From: Methanosalsum zhilinae DSM 4017
GTDB lineage: Archaea > Halobacteriota > Methanosarcinia > Methanosarcinales > Methanosarcinaceae
Direction of reading: 5' to 3'
DNA: 64,000 nt
Assembly: GCF_000217995.1 (NCBI RefSeq)
Contig: NC_015676.1
Span: forward strand, 784,103 to 848,102
The notes beneath the pieces were generated by a model. It saw nothing but the letters and a program-made list of their open reading frames with translations, ran no database searches and was not told the DNA's origin. Positions 27,640 to 36,120 of this stretch are shown piece by piece (positions within the stretch are counted from its first letter, which is position 1; each line of letters opens with the position of its first letter). Made by a program: the position numbers and the translations under genes.

Positions 27640-28695
27640 ATGAATTTATCAGGTATAAAGGGCGCAATTCTGGAAGAACTCATCTTGCATTTGCTGGAAA
27701 AAGTTGGATATAGGATAATTTTGCCTGAGGAAGAGGGCACTAGAAATGGAAAATCAGGGCTTGACGTGCAAGGACGAGGAGACTGGCATCAGATAGATGC
27801 ATTTGCAGCCTTTGAATATACACCTGCTTTTATGTATCCTCTACGTCTATTTGTAGAGGCAAAATGTTATGACGACTCAAGACCAATCGGAATTGAAGTT
27901 GTACGTAACGCAGTTGCTACTTTGAAAGATATTTCTGAGAATTATTTTACATACAGGTTGAATGAATCTAAAAGTGATTCACTTAAGGTACAGAGATTCA
28001 ATTACCAATCAGCAATCTTTTCGACAAGTGGTTATACTAAAGGCGCTCAGAATTTTGCGATTGCACATCAAATCTTTTTGATTCAATACGATGGCATTTC
28101 ACCGTTCAAGCCCATATCTGAGGGGTTACAGCTATTGAAAGATTATTATTTTAAAAAAGATGTTCCGACAAGGAAAGGTTCACAAAACCAAATTCGACAG
28201 TTTGTCAGGGCACTATTAAACAATGAAGAAATATTAAATAATAATCCTTTTGAAGAAGAAGGCCTTCAATTCTTCAGAGAAAATATTGCAAGACCACTTC
28301 AATCCATTGAAGGATCATACTTTGGTATGTTGCATGGAAAATGGCCTATTCACCTTCTGTCAGAAAAACCTCTTCCTGCTAGTTTGTTTAAGGGTAGCGA
28401 TTCAATAAGATGTAGGATATTAGATACAGAAAATAATATGTCATGGTCGCTCGAACCGTTAGATCGTACTGACAAGCGTTTTAAACTTGAGTTCAGCTTA
28501 CCATCCACTATTGCAGAATTTGTAACCATTTCTGAAAAAGACAATGATCGAATAACCAACCATAAACAGAGAGAAAAATCCTCATTCATTACTATTTCAG
28601 GGCAAATAGGCGGTTTACGTCGTCAAATTTGTCTTGAATTAGATGAACAATGGATCTACAATCATTCTAGACATTTTCACCAAAACAATACCTAA
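27640..28695 (+). CDS. PD-(D/E)XK nuclease-like protein paired with the DUF262 gene
   Basis: The first 120 residues of this 351-residue protein look like a Mrr/RecB-type restriction endonuclease fold: an early Glu-rich helix (AILEELILHLLEKVGY), Asp53 in HQIDAFAAF, and Glu73-x-Lys75 in LFVEAKCY, the D...ExK triad. The rest has no family I recognise; it could be a sensor or target-binding part, with strands near the end. It starts 8 nt after the DUF262 gene, so the two form an operon and may act together. It could also be a lone Mrr-type enzyme. The pairing of an HNH DUF262 protein with a second nuclease is the reason to look again. Confidence 0.72.
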   Translation: MNLSGIKGAILEELILHLLEKVGYRIILPEEEGTRNGKSGLDVQGRGDWHQIDAFAAFEYTPAFMYPLRLFVEAKCYDDSRPIGIEVVRNAVATLKDISENYFTYRLNESKSDSLKVQRFNYQSAIFSTSGYTKGAQNFAIAHQIFLIQYDGISPFKPISEGLQLLKDYYFKKDVPTRKGSQNQIRQFVRALLNNEEILNNNPFEEEGLQFFRENIARPLQSIEGSYFGMLHGKWPIHLLSEKPLPASLFKGSDSIRCRILDTENNMSWSLEPLDRTDKRFKLEFSLPSTIAEFVTISEKDNDRITNHKQREKSSFITISGQIGGLRRQICLELDEQWIYNHSRHFHQNNT

Positions 28696-28717
28696 TCAGT
28701 CACATAGGATCAAATCG

Positions 28718-29469
28718 ATGAACGAAGCCCAGACCAGAGCCGAATACGTTGACCCAGCACTGAAAGTAACAAATTAGGGAATTGTCAAAGGTAGCCGTGT
28801 TCTTCGAGAATATCATATCACACCAGGTCGCATAGAAGTGGGTAATCGCCGTGGTAAACCAGTAATAGCCGATTACGTATTTGTCTATCGCAATACTAAG
28901 TTGGCTGTTGTCGAGGCAAAAAAATGGGACCTGCGAAGGATTACGCGAGGAAGATATCTATCCGGTTTACCTATTCAACCAACGAGCAAGGTATTTACAG
29001 CATTGACATGAAGTCCGGCGATGAAGGCGAATTCACACGTTACCCCATACCGGATGAACTATGGAACTTGAGATTTACAGAAGCGAACGAGTGGCGTGAT
29101 CGTTTTGCATATGTGCTTTTCGAGGACAATGGTGGTTCGCATCCAAGCCAGTACTACTAGGATATTTCTGTAGAGAAAGTCATGCAGACCATAGCAGAGA
29201 ATCGGCAACGTATCGTGCTCACACTTGCTACCGATGCATAAAGACCATTATCACATTACAGATTGCATGGAAGTTGTACCATACTCGATAGAACCTATGT
29301 GAGCATTGGTGTGGAGGAGCTGGATAAAGAGAAACTCACTCCTTTGCTTCGCTTGAAATACCATGACTCTATTTCAGACGCAATTTTAGAACATGGACAA
29401 CCGCAAGAGATCAAACAGGTGTTTAGTAGCTTCCAAAAATACCTTTGCCAAGGATCCGTTATAGCATGA
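28718..29469 (+). pseudogene. hsdR remnant (type I restriction motor subunit), deleted and mutated
   Basis: The N-terminal endonuclease part is recognisable (EAQTRAEYVDPAL, VVEAK, then AKDYARK and IRFTYSTNEQGIYSIDM), but the reading frame changes at an A7 run near 28916. In-frame TAG codons replace an expected Trp (after VTN) and Gln (after SQYY, 29158-29160). The ATP-binding loop follows in damaged form (LTLAT, then KTIITLQIAWKLYHTR in a shifted frame), and the sequence then jumps straight to the C-terminal segment VEELDKEKLTPLLRLKYH. Nearly the whole helicase motor is therefore missing. It belongs with the hsdM/hsdS remains at 18-20.7 kb. Confidence 0.9.
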
Positions 29470-29914
29470 TAAAGAAAACTATGAGATTGCTTAGATATGA
29501 CCACAGGGTTAAGTGGATGGTGCAAAGATCAATTCTTAATTGCTGTGAACGATCACCTTAGAGCATTCAATAACTGAACACCTTCCATTCACTGTACCCT
29601 GATATTAGATTCCAGTCGTAATACTAATAAAATAGGTAGTTGGAATTAAGACATATTTAACATAAGATATTTTTTCATGAGATGCGGTATGTTAGCACTA
29701 TCCTCTGTAAGTTCATCGAAGTGGGAAACAATGCCCCGAAAATAGTATTACAAATAAAAAATAAAGCAAATGAAAATAAAACAACTTAATCTTTATATCA
29801 GGTGTAGCTTATTAAATCTAAGTTATAGGTGCTAAAAATTTTCAAAATTATACACAGAAGATATCTATAATTTCTACTCAATATAAAATTATTTATTTTT
29901 AATTTTATCCTCCA
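29470..29914. other. gene-free stretch
   Basis: About 445 nt between the hsdR relic and the integrase hold no gene, tRNA or clear repeat that I can see. The sequence is AT-rich toward the integrase end. Confidence 0.45.
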
Positions 29915-31156
29915 TTAAGCATCCATATGTTGAACCCCTTCAAACAACTTCCTTCCTTCTTCAGTCCTCATGATTGCTTGCAATATCTCAGGTATTTTAG
30001 CCTCATATTTTTGAAGCTCTTTATGGCTTTCATGGTCCAAGACCAAAGAACATTGGGAACAGAATTTGTCAGTAGCCCTTAAGATATTATTGCAGCGTGG
30101 ACATTTATCAAGGGTTACATGTCTCTTATTGTCAGTTTTTAAACCATACTTGGTATAGATAACATCGTTCATTTGCTGATCTGTAAAATTGCTGTATATC
30201 TTAAACATCTGTGAACTGCCTTTACTCCAACCAGCCCGGTGTTTAATTTCCTGCTCATTTAATCCATCTAACACCCAGTTTGTTATAGCAAAGTGACGCA
30301 GTGAATGTGGGTTTACACGCTTCTTTATACCTGCTTTTTCTCCAATTGTTTTTATAGTAATTCTTAATGACTTATAACTCACTGGTTCATGTTTCTTATT
30401 CAAAGTAACCCACAAAGGAGCTTCCAAATCATCTTTTAATGGATGTATTGAATGCCATTGACTGAGATATCCTGTTGACCACGTTAGAGGTATCCCTTTG
30501 GGCTTTGTGCTTTTTCTGCTCTGTGAGGTTTGAGAAATGTAAAGCAGTGCACCATAATCACTAAACTCAACATGCTTTAGTCTACAGCTTGCAAGAGCAC
30601 CTATTCTCATGCCACCATCTGCAAGAACTGCAATTAGAGCTCTGTCTCTTGGATGAGTGCAAGCGGCCAGCATTTTATCAAGTTCTCCTGGAGTTAACAA
30701 CTCATGCGGTTGCACTGTAGCATCGATATCTTCAAGCTTGAGATTTTTAATCCACTTGGGGACCTCTCCATCGGTATACCATCTAAAAAACTTCTTAACA
30801 AATTTTTTATAATTTCTAATGGTACCTTTTTTTAACTTCTTTTCGTCTTCAAGGTAGATGAGAAGCTGATCAAAATCATATTGATCGATTTCATGTAAAT
30901 CCTTCTCAACCCCTATACGTTTCAAATCTTCAATCATTCTTTTTCCATAGTTTATATGAAATGTGATTGTGGATTTTTTAAGTCCCTCGTGCCTGCATCC
31001 AGTTACAAATTTTTTTAGGTTCTCTTTGTTATTTTGGCTGATATCTGCTTTGTTGAGATTTTCTACAGCCCTTTTAAATCCAGTGTCCATGCAGTGGATA
31101 TCATCAACATTCCTGGTAATCTTAATCAACTCCTCAAATTTATCCTTAAGTACCAT
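29915..31156 (-). CDS. tyrosine recombinase (integrase) of the element
   Basis: It catalyses integration and excision at the tRNA-Ala att core. The 413-residue protein has a SAM-like core-binding domain (about 40-140) and a catalytic domain with Arg184 (GGMRIGAL), His284-x-x-Arg287 (HSLRH), Trp310 in the His/Trp position (HRAGWSK) and nucleophile Tyr321 (FKIYSNF). A C-terminal zinc-ribbon follows (Cys352, Cys355, Cys366, Cys369), as in many archaeal XerA-like integrases. All catalytic residues are present. The gene begins 28 nt from the att core and is not split by integration, so the enzyme stays intact in the integrated state. Confidence 0.93.
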   Translation of the reverse strand: MVLKDKFEELIKITRNVDDIHCMDTGFKRAVENLNKADISQNNKENLKKFVTGCRHEGLKKSTITFHINYGKRMIEDLKRIGVEKDLHEIDQYDFDQLLIYLEDEKKLKKGTIRNYKKFVKKFFRWYTDGEVPKWIKNLKLEDIDATVQPHELLTPGELDKMLAACTHPRDRALIAVLADGGMRIGALASCRLKHVEFSDYGALLYISQTSQSRKSTKPKGIPLTWSTGYLSQWHSIHPLKDDLEAPLWVTLNKKHEPVSYKSLRITIKTIGEKAGIKKRVNPHSLRHFAITNWVLDGLNEQEIKHRAGWSKGSSQMFKIYSNFTDQQMNDVIYTKYGLKTDNKRHVTLDKCPRCNNILRATDKFCSQCSLVLDHESHKELQKYEAKIPEILQAIMRTEEGRKLFEGVQHMDA

Positions 31157-31184
31157 TACGTTGTTTAGGACTATAAAGATATGC

Positions 31185-31206
31185 GTTCAAATCCCGACCG
31201 GTCCAT
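31185..31206. other. attR: orphan copy of the tRNA-Ala 3' end
   Basis: A perfect 22-bp copy of the tRNA-Ala 3' end (see attL). It is followed by CTTTTTTTATAC, whose T run looks like the terminator of the tRNA gene before insertion. That places this copy on the chromosomal side and supports the element boundaries. Confidence 0.92.
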
Positions 31207-31217
31207 CTTTTTTATAC
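31207..31217 (-). promoter_or_regulatory. TATA-like element for the integrase gene, on the chromosomal side of attR
   Basis: The minus strand reads GTATAAAAAAG here, about 25-30 nt upstream of a start point that would give a leader of about 30 nt before integrase ATG 31156. The box is outside the element, so the integrase promoter would depend on the insertion site and would change after excision. This is a prediction from spacing. Confidence 0.4.
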
Positions 31218-31444
31218 TTATATGCTATATTGAATTATGTGTGTTAACTTCCCTCGCTTCACATTTTCACTTTCAGAGTATTCTGATTAATAACCTTTAT
31301 ATGAAATCCTTGGTTTATGCAGCAATCAGTGTAAATATTTTTATAATATTATTTCCTTTTTTTGTATATCTATCTAAAGTTCCGGAACAGCAGTTAATGC
31401 CGGTTTGTTCCAAAAATATTGCGATATGAATATGAGGCTTATTG

Positions 31445-31849
31445 ATGCGAATAGTTCTTGGAAAGGAGGAAAAGGTTGTTGTAATATTGCTGTTGATGGC
31501 ATTTTCTTCTCTTCTTATTGCATATTGTACTTATATTCCCCAGGATGGTCGTATTGTTGATCAGCCCCTTGATGAAAATTCAGAAATCGGGGATCGTGTT
31601 TTCTTTACAGGAGAAGTCCTGAGTAAAAGATTGACTTACACCGGAGACCATCTTGTGCTAAGGGTGGATACTGGAATTGAACTGATGACAGTTTTTGTTC
31701 CAAGTGGTGCAGGTGCTATTGATGCTGAAAGAATGATTCACGAGAATACCGAAATAAAAGTCACAGGTTTTGTTGATGAGTACAGAGAAGAACGGCAGGT
31801 TGTTGTTTATGACATAAACAATATTGAGATACTCTCTAATCATCGGTAA
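31445..31849 (+). CDS. membrane-anchored OB-fold protein
   Basis: The 134-residue product has an N-terminal hydrophobic segment (about residues 9-27: KVVVILLLMAFSSLLIAY) and then an OB-fold-like domain (GDRVFFTGEVLSKRLTYTGD through IKVTGFVDEYREERQVVVYDINNIEIL). The strands resemble those of single-stranded nucleic-acid binding or tRNA-like domains, but the anchor places it at the membrane, probably facing outside. I use ATG 31445 with GAGG eight nt upstream; a TTG at 31442 is also in frame. A 32-nt gap leads to the sugar nucleotidyltransferase gene, so they may be cotranscribed. Confidence 0.65.
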   Translation: MRIVLGKEEKVVVILLLMAFSSLLIAYCTYIPQDGRIVDQPLDENSEIGDRVFFTGEVLSKRLTYTGDHLVLRVDTGIELMTVFVPSGAGAIDAERMIHENTEIKVTGFVDEYREERQVVVYDINNIEILSNHR

Positions 31850-31881
31850 AGATATAAATCAGCAAATCTATTTTTACTGAT

Positions 31882-33060
31882 ATGAAAGCGTGTATTATGT
31901 GTGGTGGGGAAGGAACAAGGCTGCGCCCGCTGACCTTTGCAAGGCCAAAGCCAAATGTTCCGATTTTGAATAAGCCGTCTGTTGTTCATCTGGTAGAACA
32001 TCTCGAAAAGGAAGGATTCAATGAGATTGTAGTCACGGTTGGTTATATGGCAGACAAAGTGGAGGAATACCTGGGAGACGGATGCATGTTTGGTGTTCAT
32101 ATAGAATATGTTTATGAGCACAAAAAAATGGGAACTGCAGGCAGCGTGAAAAATGCCGAAGAATTTCTATCAGGAGAACCTTTTATTGTGCTGGGTGGAG
32201 ATCATGTACTGAATCTGGATCTGCGTGAGATGTACAGGTTCCATAAAAAGAATGATGCAATAGTAACTATTGGTCTTCTTTCTATAGATGATCCCCGGGA
32301 GTTTGGAATTGCTGATATGGATGTGAATAACAGGATTCATCGTTTCCTGGAAAAACCGGGACCGGGTGAAATATTCAGTAATCTTGCAAGTACTGGCATA
32401 TATATGTGTGACCCTGAGATATTTGACTGGATCCCTGAAGGAAAAAAATACGACTTTGCTAAAAATTTATTTCCTATGCTTCTTGAGAAAGGAAAATCAA
32501 TAGATGGCATGCTGGTTAGAGGACAATGGACAGATGTTGGAAATCCTTCTGCCTATCGTCAGGCACAGAGATGGATGCTTGAATTATTGCCTGAAACCAG
32601 GATCGAAGGTAGTTTTAAAACGCAGAATTCCCGGATAAACGGTCCTTTAAGGATCGGGAACAATGTGTCTGTTGGCTCCAACTCTGCACTGGTTGGTCCT
32701 ATAGTCATTGGAGAAAACACTACAATAGGTGACAATGTACTGATCGGTCCCTATACTACTATAGGTTCTAATTGTGTAATCGAAAATGATAGTAGAATAC
32801 TTTCATCCTATATGTTTGATGATGTAAAGATCGCTAGCAATTGCAACATCTCCGGTTCAATTATTGACAATGGAACAAATGTTGGTAGTGATTGCAGTCT
32901 TGAGAATGGAACTGTTATTGGTCCCAATGTGGTCATTGAAGACGGTACGACCATACACTCAGAAATCCGTATCTGGCCTGAAGTTCATATAGGCAGCAAT
33001 ACCAATGTAAAGGAGGATATTATAAACCAGGAGTACGAAACCTCAGATAGAGGTTCTTGA
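31882..33060 (+). CDS. sugar-phosphate nucleotidyltransferase (mannose-1-phosphate guanylyltransferase-like) with left-handed beta-helix
   Basis: It transfers a nucleotide to a sugar 1-phosphate to make an activated sugar for glycan synthesis. The 392-residue protein starts with the signature MCGGEGTRLRPLTFARPKP, has the VLGGDHVLNLDL metal-binding motif (about residues 110-121) and ends with a left-handed beta-helix of hexapeptide repeats (VSVGSN, TTIGDN, VLIGPY and so on, about residues 255-380). The sugar and nucleotide specificity cannot be told from the sequence; a GDP-mannose or related role is the usual assignment. It stands before a flippase-like gene, so both may serve surface polysaccharide or glycolipid synthesis. 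Confidence 0.88.
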   Translation: MKACIMCGGEGTRLRPLTFARPKPNVPILNKPSVVHLVEHLEKEGFNEIVVTVGYMADKVEEYLGDGCMFGVHIEYVYEHKKMGTAGSVKNAEEFLSGEPFIVLGGDHVLNLDLREMYRFHKKNDAIVTIGLLSIDDPREFGIADMDVNNRIHRFLEKPGPGEIFSNLASTGIYMCDPEIFDWIPEGKKYDFAKNLFPMLLEKGKSIDGMLVRGQWTDVGNPSAYRQAQRWMLELLPETRIEGSFKTQNSRINGPLRIGNNVSVGSNSALVGPIVIGENTTIGDNVLIGPYTTIGSNCVIENDSRILSSYMFDDVKIASNCNISGSIIDNGTNVGSDCSLENGTVIGPNVVIEDGTTIHSEIRIWPEVHIGSNTNVKEDIINQEYETSDRGS

Positions 33061-33097
33061 AAAGGCTATATAGTACCTGCACTATATTTGCCCTGCA

Positions 33098-34123
33098 ATG
33101 AACAGGTTTGCAAAATTGGTACTGGCTTCTATCCTGATCAGCATACTTTCAATAGTTCTGATTCTTATCATAACTGTGGATGCTACTACTATTGAAAGTA
33201 TCATGCAGGTCAAACCTGAGTATTTACTTCTGGCTGCACTGATTCATGTTTTATCCTATGTTATATGGGGACTGCGAACAAAATTTATGTGTTCTGCACT
33301 TGATCACGATATCAATCTCATCAAAACCGTAGAGATAATTGCATCAGGTGCTTTTGCTGCCTCTTTTACTCCATCATCGGTAGGTGGGGAACCTGTCAGG
33401 ATACATCTCCTGCATAAAAATAATATTCCTCTTGGAAAATCGACTGCTGTGGTGCTTGGTGAACGTCTTATGGATGCGGCACTGATCATTTCTGCAGTAC
33501 CCTTTGCACTCTATGTTTTTGGGGACCTGTTATCCAACTCGAGAGTTGATACTTTTCTTATATTTGCAGTTCTGTTTTCTTTTAGTATACTGTTTTTGCT
33601 TATATATGCAATATGGAAGCCCTGGCAAACAAGGCGCCTGCTTCACTATATTGTAAATAGGATTGCTAGGTTAACTGGAAAGAAGGCTGATACCATTTCA
33701 AGAGTATTAAAAAGGGTAGATTCTGAACTTGATCATTTTCATAATAGCATATGGCTCTTTTTAACAGATGGGAAAATCGGTCTTTTTTATGGGGTATTTT
33801 TTACAATAGCATACTGGGTATTCCAGTTTTCGATTCTTCCGCTTATCCTTATTGGCTTAAATCTTAATCCTTCTGTGGTAGCTGCATATGCTGCTCAGGT
33901 TCTTGTAACTATAATTTCGATCGCATCAATGACTCCCGGCTCAAGTGGTGTGGTAGAGATAGGTGCAACTCCCATATTTGCCCTTTTTGTATCCTCCTCA
34001 ATGGTAGGTGTTGTAGTTGTTGTATGGAGGGCAATTACATTTTACATGAATATTATTATTGGAGGGTTTGTTAGCATTAAGATACTAAAGGATACAGATA
34101 TAATTAACAGATTGCTGGAATGA
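33098..34123 (+). CDS. UPF0104 / lysylphosphatidylglycerol synthase-like transmembrane protein
   Basis: An integral membrane protein of 341 residues with about eight hydrophobic segments, matching the UPF0104 family that shares the flippase domain of MprF. The conserved block FAASFTPSSVGGEPVRIHLL (about residues 86-105) and the later MTPGSSGVVEIG are family hallmarks. Members move lipid-linked sugars or phospholipids across membranes; here no substrate is known. It starts 37 nt after the nucleotidyltransferase gene, suggesting a shared transcript and a role in glycolipid export. Confidence 0.88.
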   Translation: MNRFAKLVLASILISILSIVLILIITVDATTIESIMQVKPEYLLLAALIHVLSYVIWGLRTKFMCSALDHDINLIKTVEIIASGAFAASFTPSSVGGEPVRIHLLHKNNIPLGKSTAVVLGERLMDAALIISAVPFALYVFGDLLSNSRVDTFLIFAVLFSFSILFLLIYAIWKPWQTRRLLHYIVNRIARLTGKKADTISRVLKRVDSELDHFHNSIWLFLTDGKIGLFYGVFFTIAYWVFQFSILPLILIGLNLNPSVVAAYAAQVLVTIISIASMTPGSSGVVEIGATPIFALFVSSSMVGVVVVVWRAITFYMNIIIGGFVSIKILKDTDIINRLLE

Positions 34124-34138
34124 TTTTACCGGAATGGT

Positions 34139-35827
34139 TCACTCAAACTCCAAATAATTGATGATCGACTCTCCATTGCTGTTGCGGGTTAAGAAATCAT
34201 TCTTATCTTTATATGGCGCATTTGCAGCGATATCCATTGCCTGTTTTTTACCAATTCCTGGAATTTCTTTTATGGCCTTAAATGACGCCCTGTTTATATT
34301 CAATGGACATGGTATTCCGGTAATGGAACGCGATTTGTGGCCACTTATTGCAACATTCAGTACTTTACCTTCCGGAAATTCTCCGGGTATTTTGACTATG
34401 AGGGGATAGGAGGCTGGCTGTCTTGCCAGAGTGTATCCTTTTTCACAGTGTTCACAGATAACATCAGTAATAACTGTACCATCAGGGATTACTTTTCTAA
34501 GCATTGGGAGGTCAATATTTTTTCTGATAAGTTCTTTATATTTTAAGAATAGTTTTCTATTTTTGTTTATGGATCTTTTTTTACTGTATATCTCAGTTCC
34601 TGGAAATGCCATAACCTGCCTGATATTTATTCGTCTTAGAAGGTACTCTCTGTCAATTATATCCTGTAGGAATCTGTAATTTAGTTCATATGTTTTTCGG
34701 GTTTCTCCAGGCAGTCCATGAACAAAATTTATGCCAGGAAGAAATTCTGGCAGCCCGTTGTATCCACGTTTTTGACCTACTTCATTGATCACTTTAATCG
34801 CTTCAAGAACATCTTCAGGATATGCCTTTAGGTTATTTGCTTTTATTACTGCAGGATCTGCGCTTTCCATTCCAAGTGCAGCAACATCTCCAGGAGTATG
34901 ATAACGAACAATTGTTTTTATGATCTCCAATGACTTTTCAGGGTATTCTTTAATAGTTGCAGGATTTACGTTATCCATATGCAACGTCTTTATTTCTGGA
35001 GCTGAAGACCTGATTCCTTTATACAACAATTCAATAATATGAGGTTGAGGTTCAGGTACTACATTGCCTGTGTCTATTGCATGGAATCCGAATAAATCCG
35101 GCTGGCGTCCTATTCTAAAATGCAATGCTCCATAGTCATATAAGTTTTTGATCTCTGAGATAACATTCTGTACATCTCGATATTCTGATTTTCCGTAAAA
35201 ATTTTCAGTGCAGAATGAGCAGTGCGTTTTCCTTCCACATCCCCGGTATGTTTCTATCTCGCAGATTATATGAGGATATCGGGGGTGCTGTCTTACTATA
35301 AATGCTCCTGCAATACTCCATCTTCCAACCTCATCTATACTTCTTAATCTTGGTTCAATAGTTTCAGGATCCAGTATCTTCTGGCTTTTTCCAACCATAT
35401 CATATATAAATGCCTCAATATCTCCCTTCACCAGCGTTATATCTTTGTCAACTGCTCTAAATTCTTTTGCGATCGTTCCCCCCTCTTCTGCGAATCCAAA
35501 ATGAATTGGCCCTCCCAGGATTTTCTTCCCCGATGCAGCTCTAAATATTGATTGGATCTCATCTGGTTTTACAGGTGTTGCATTGAGATATTTTCCAGGT
35601 ACTGTGGATCCGGCTATTACTATTACTATTTCTGCACTTCTAATTAGCTTTTCAAACTGGCGGGGATGGGCTCTAAGTCCGTCAATTGTTACGTAATGTA
35701 TATCCTTTTCTGCAACTCTGCGATCGCAAAGAGCGCCTGCAATGTATCTTGGATAAGGGGAAATATAGGGGGATACTCCCAGACATGCTGGTTCATCCAC
35801 ATATCCGTCTATGATCAGGATTTTCAT
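34139..35827 (-). CDS. radical SAM protein with C-terminal helix-hairpin-helix, CX5CX2C cluster motif
   Basis: The 562-residue protein begins with a cobalamin-binding-like alpha/beta domain ([20 protein letters not shown], to about residue 150), then a radical SAM domain with Cys197, Cys203 and Cys206 ([12 protein letters not shown]), spacing CX5CX2C instead of the standard CX3CX2C. It continues through substrate-domain motifs ([20 protein letters not shown]) and closes with a helix-hairpin-helix (about 528-545, [13 protein letters not shown]), a DNA- or RNA-binding motif. HmdB also uses CX5CX2C, so the spacing is tolerated. No function is assigned; the HhH suggests a nucleic acid target. It converges with the flippase-like gene, stop codons 15 nt apart. 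Confidence 0.8.
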   Translation of the reverse strand: MKILIIDGYVDEPACLGVSPYISPYPRYIAGALCDRRVAEKDIHYVTIDGLRAHPRQFEKLIRSAEIVIVIAGSTVPGKYLNATPVKPDEIQSIFRAASGKKILGGPIHFGFAEEGGTIAKEFRAVDKDITLVKGDIEAFIYDMVGKSQKILDPETIEPRLRSIDEVGRWSIAGAFIVRQHPRYPHIICEIETYRGCGRKTHCSFCTENFYGKSEYRDVQNVISEIKNLYDYGALHFRIGRQPDLFGFHAIDTGNVVPEPQPHIIELLYKGIRSSAPEIKTLHMDNVNPATIKEYPEKSLEIIKTIVRYHTPGDVAALGMESADPAVIKANNLKAYPEDVLEAIKVINEVGQKRGYNGLPEFLPGINFVHGLPGETRKTYELNYRFLQDIIDREYLLRRINIRQVMAFPGTEIYSKKRSINKNRKLFLKYKELIRKNIDLPMLRKVIPDGTVITDVICEHCEKGYTLARQPASYPLIVKIPGEFPEGKVLNVAISGHKSRSITGIPCPLNINRASFKAIKEIPGIGKKQAMDIAANAPYKDKNDFLTRNSNGESIINYLEFE

Positions 35828-36120
35828 ATGATCTCCTTGTTAAACTCAATAATTAAGTTATAATATACTTAATAATACACTCATTCAATAATATGCAAAT
35901 ATTTATAATCTATATTTTACATATATTAGAATGTATAATCTAAAATGTATAATTTACTTTTTATAGTTAATGTATATTCTACTTTTTATCTATTTGCTTA
36001 TCTATCTTTATAGATTTTCCAAACTGAACAATCGAAACAAATAATGCTCAATGGCTTATGTAGTCATAAAAGTCTTCTTATATTTTGATTGATATTTAGT
36101 ATATTAGGTGAGTTGATCTC

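Larger units (their letters stand above)
15650..31206. mobile_element. integrated element (about 15.5 kb) in tRNA-Ala(GGC)
   Basis: Perfect 22-bp direct repeats bound the region: the left copy lies in an intact tRNA-Ala and the right copy is an orphan tRNA 3' fragment. A tyrosine integrase starts 28 nt from the right copy. Inside are a Prim-Pol/D5-type helicase with small cotranscribed genes, a terminase-small-subunit-like HTH protein, restriction genes in various states of decay, and a nuclease pair. No capsid, portal, packaging ATPase or conjugation gene was recognised, so it is best described as an integrative plasmid-like or satellite element that carries defence genes. The decayed genes suggest it has been resident for some time. 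Confidence 0.9.

Noticed and set aside
28924-29160. Standalone 78-codon gene in the hsdR region
   Set aside because: It matches the middle of the HsdR N-terminal domain and is one fragment of a single decayed gene.
15650-31206. Calling the element a complete provirus
   Set aside because: No capsid, portal, large terminase or tail gene was recognised; only replication, integrase and restriction-type genes.
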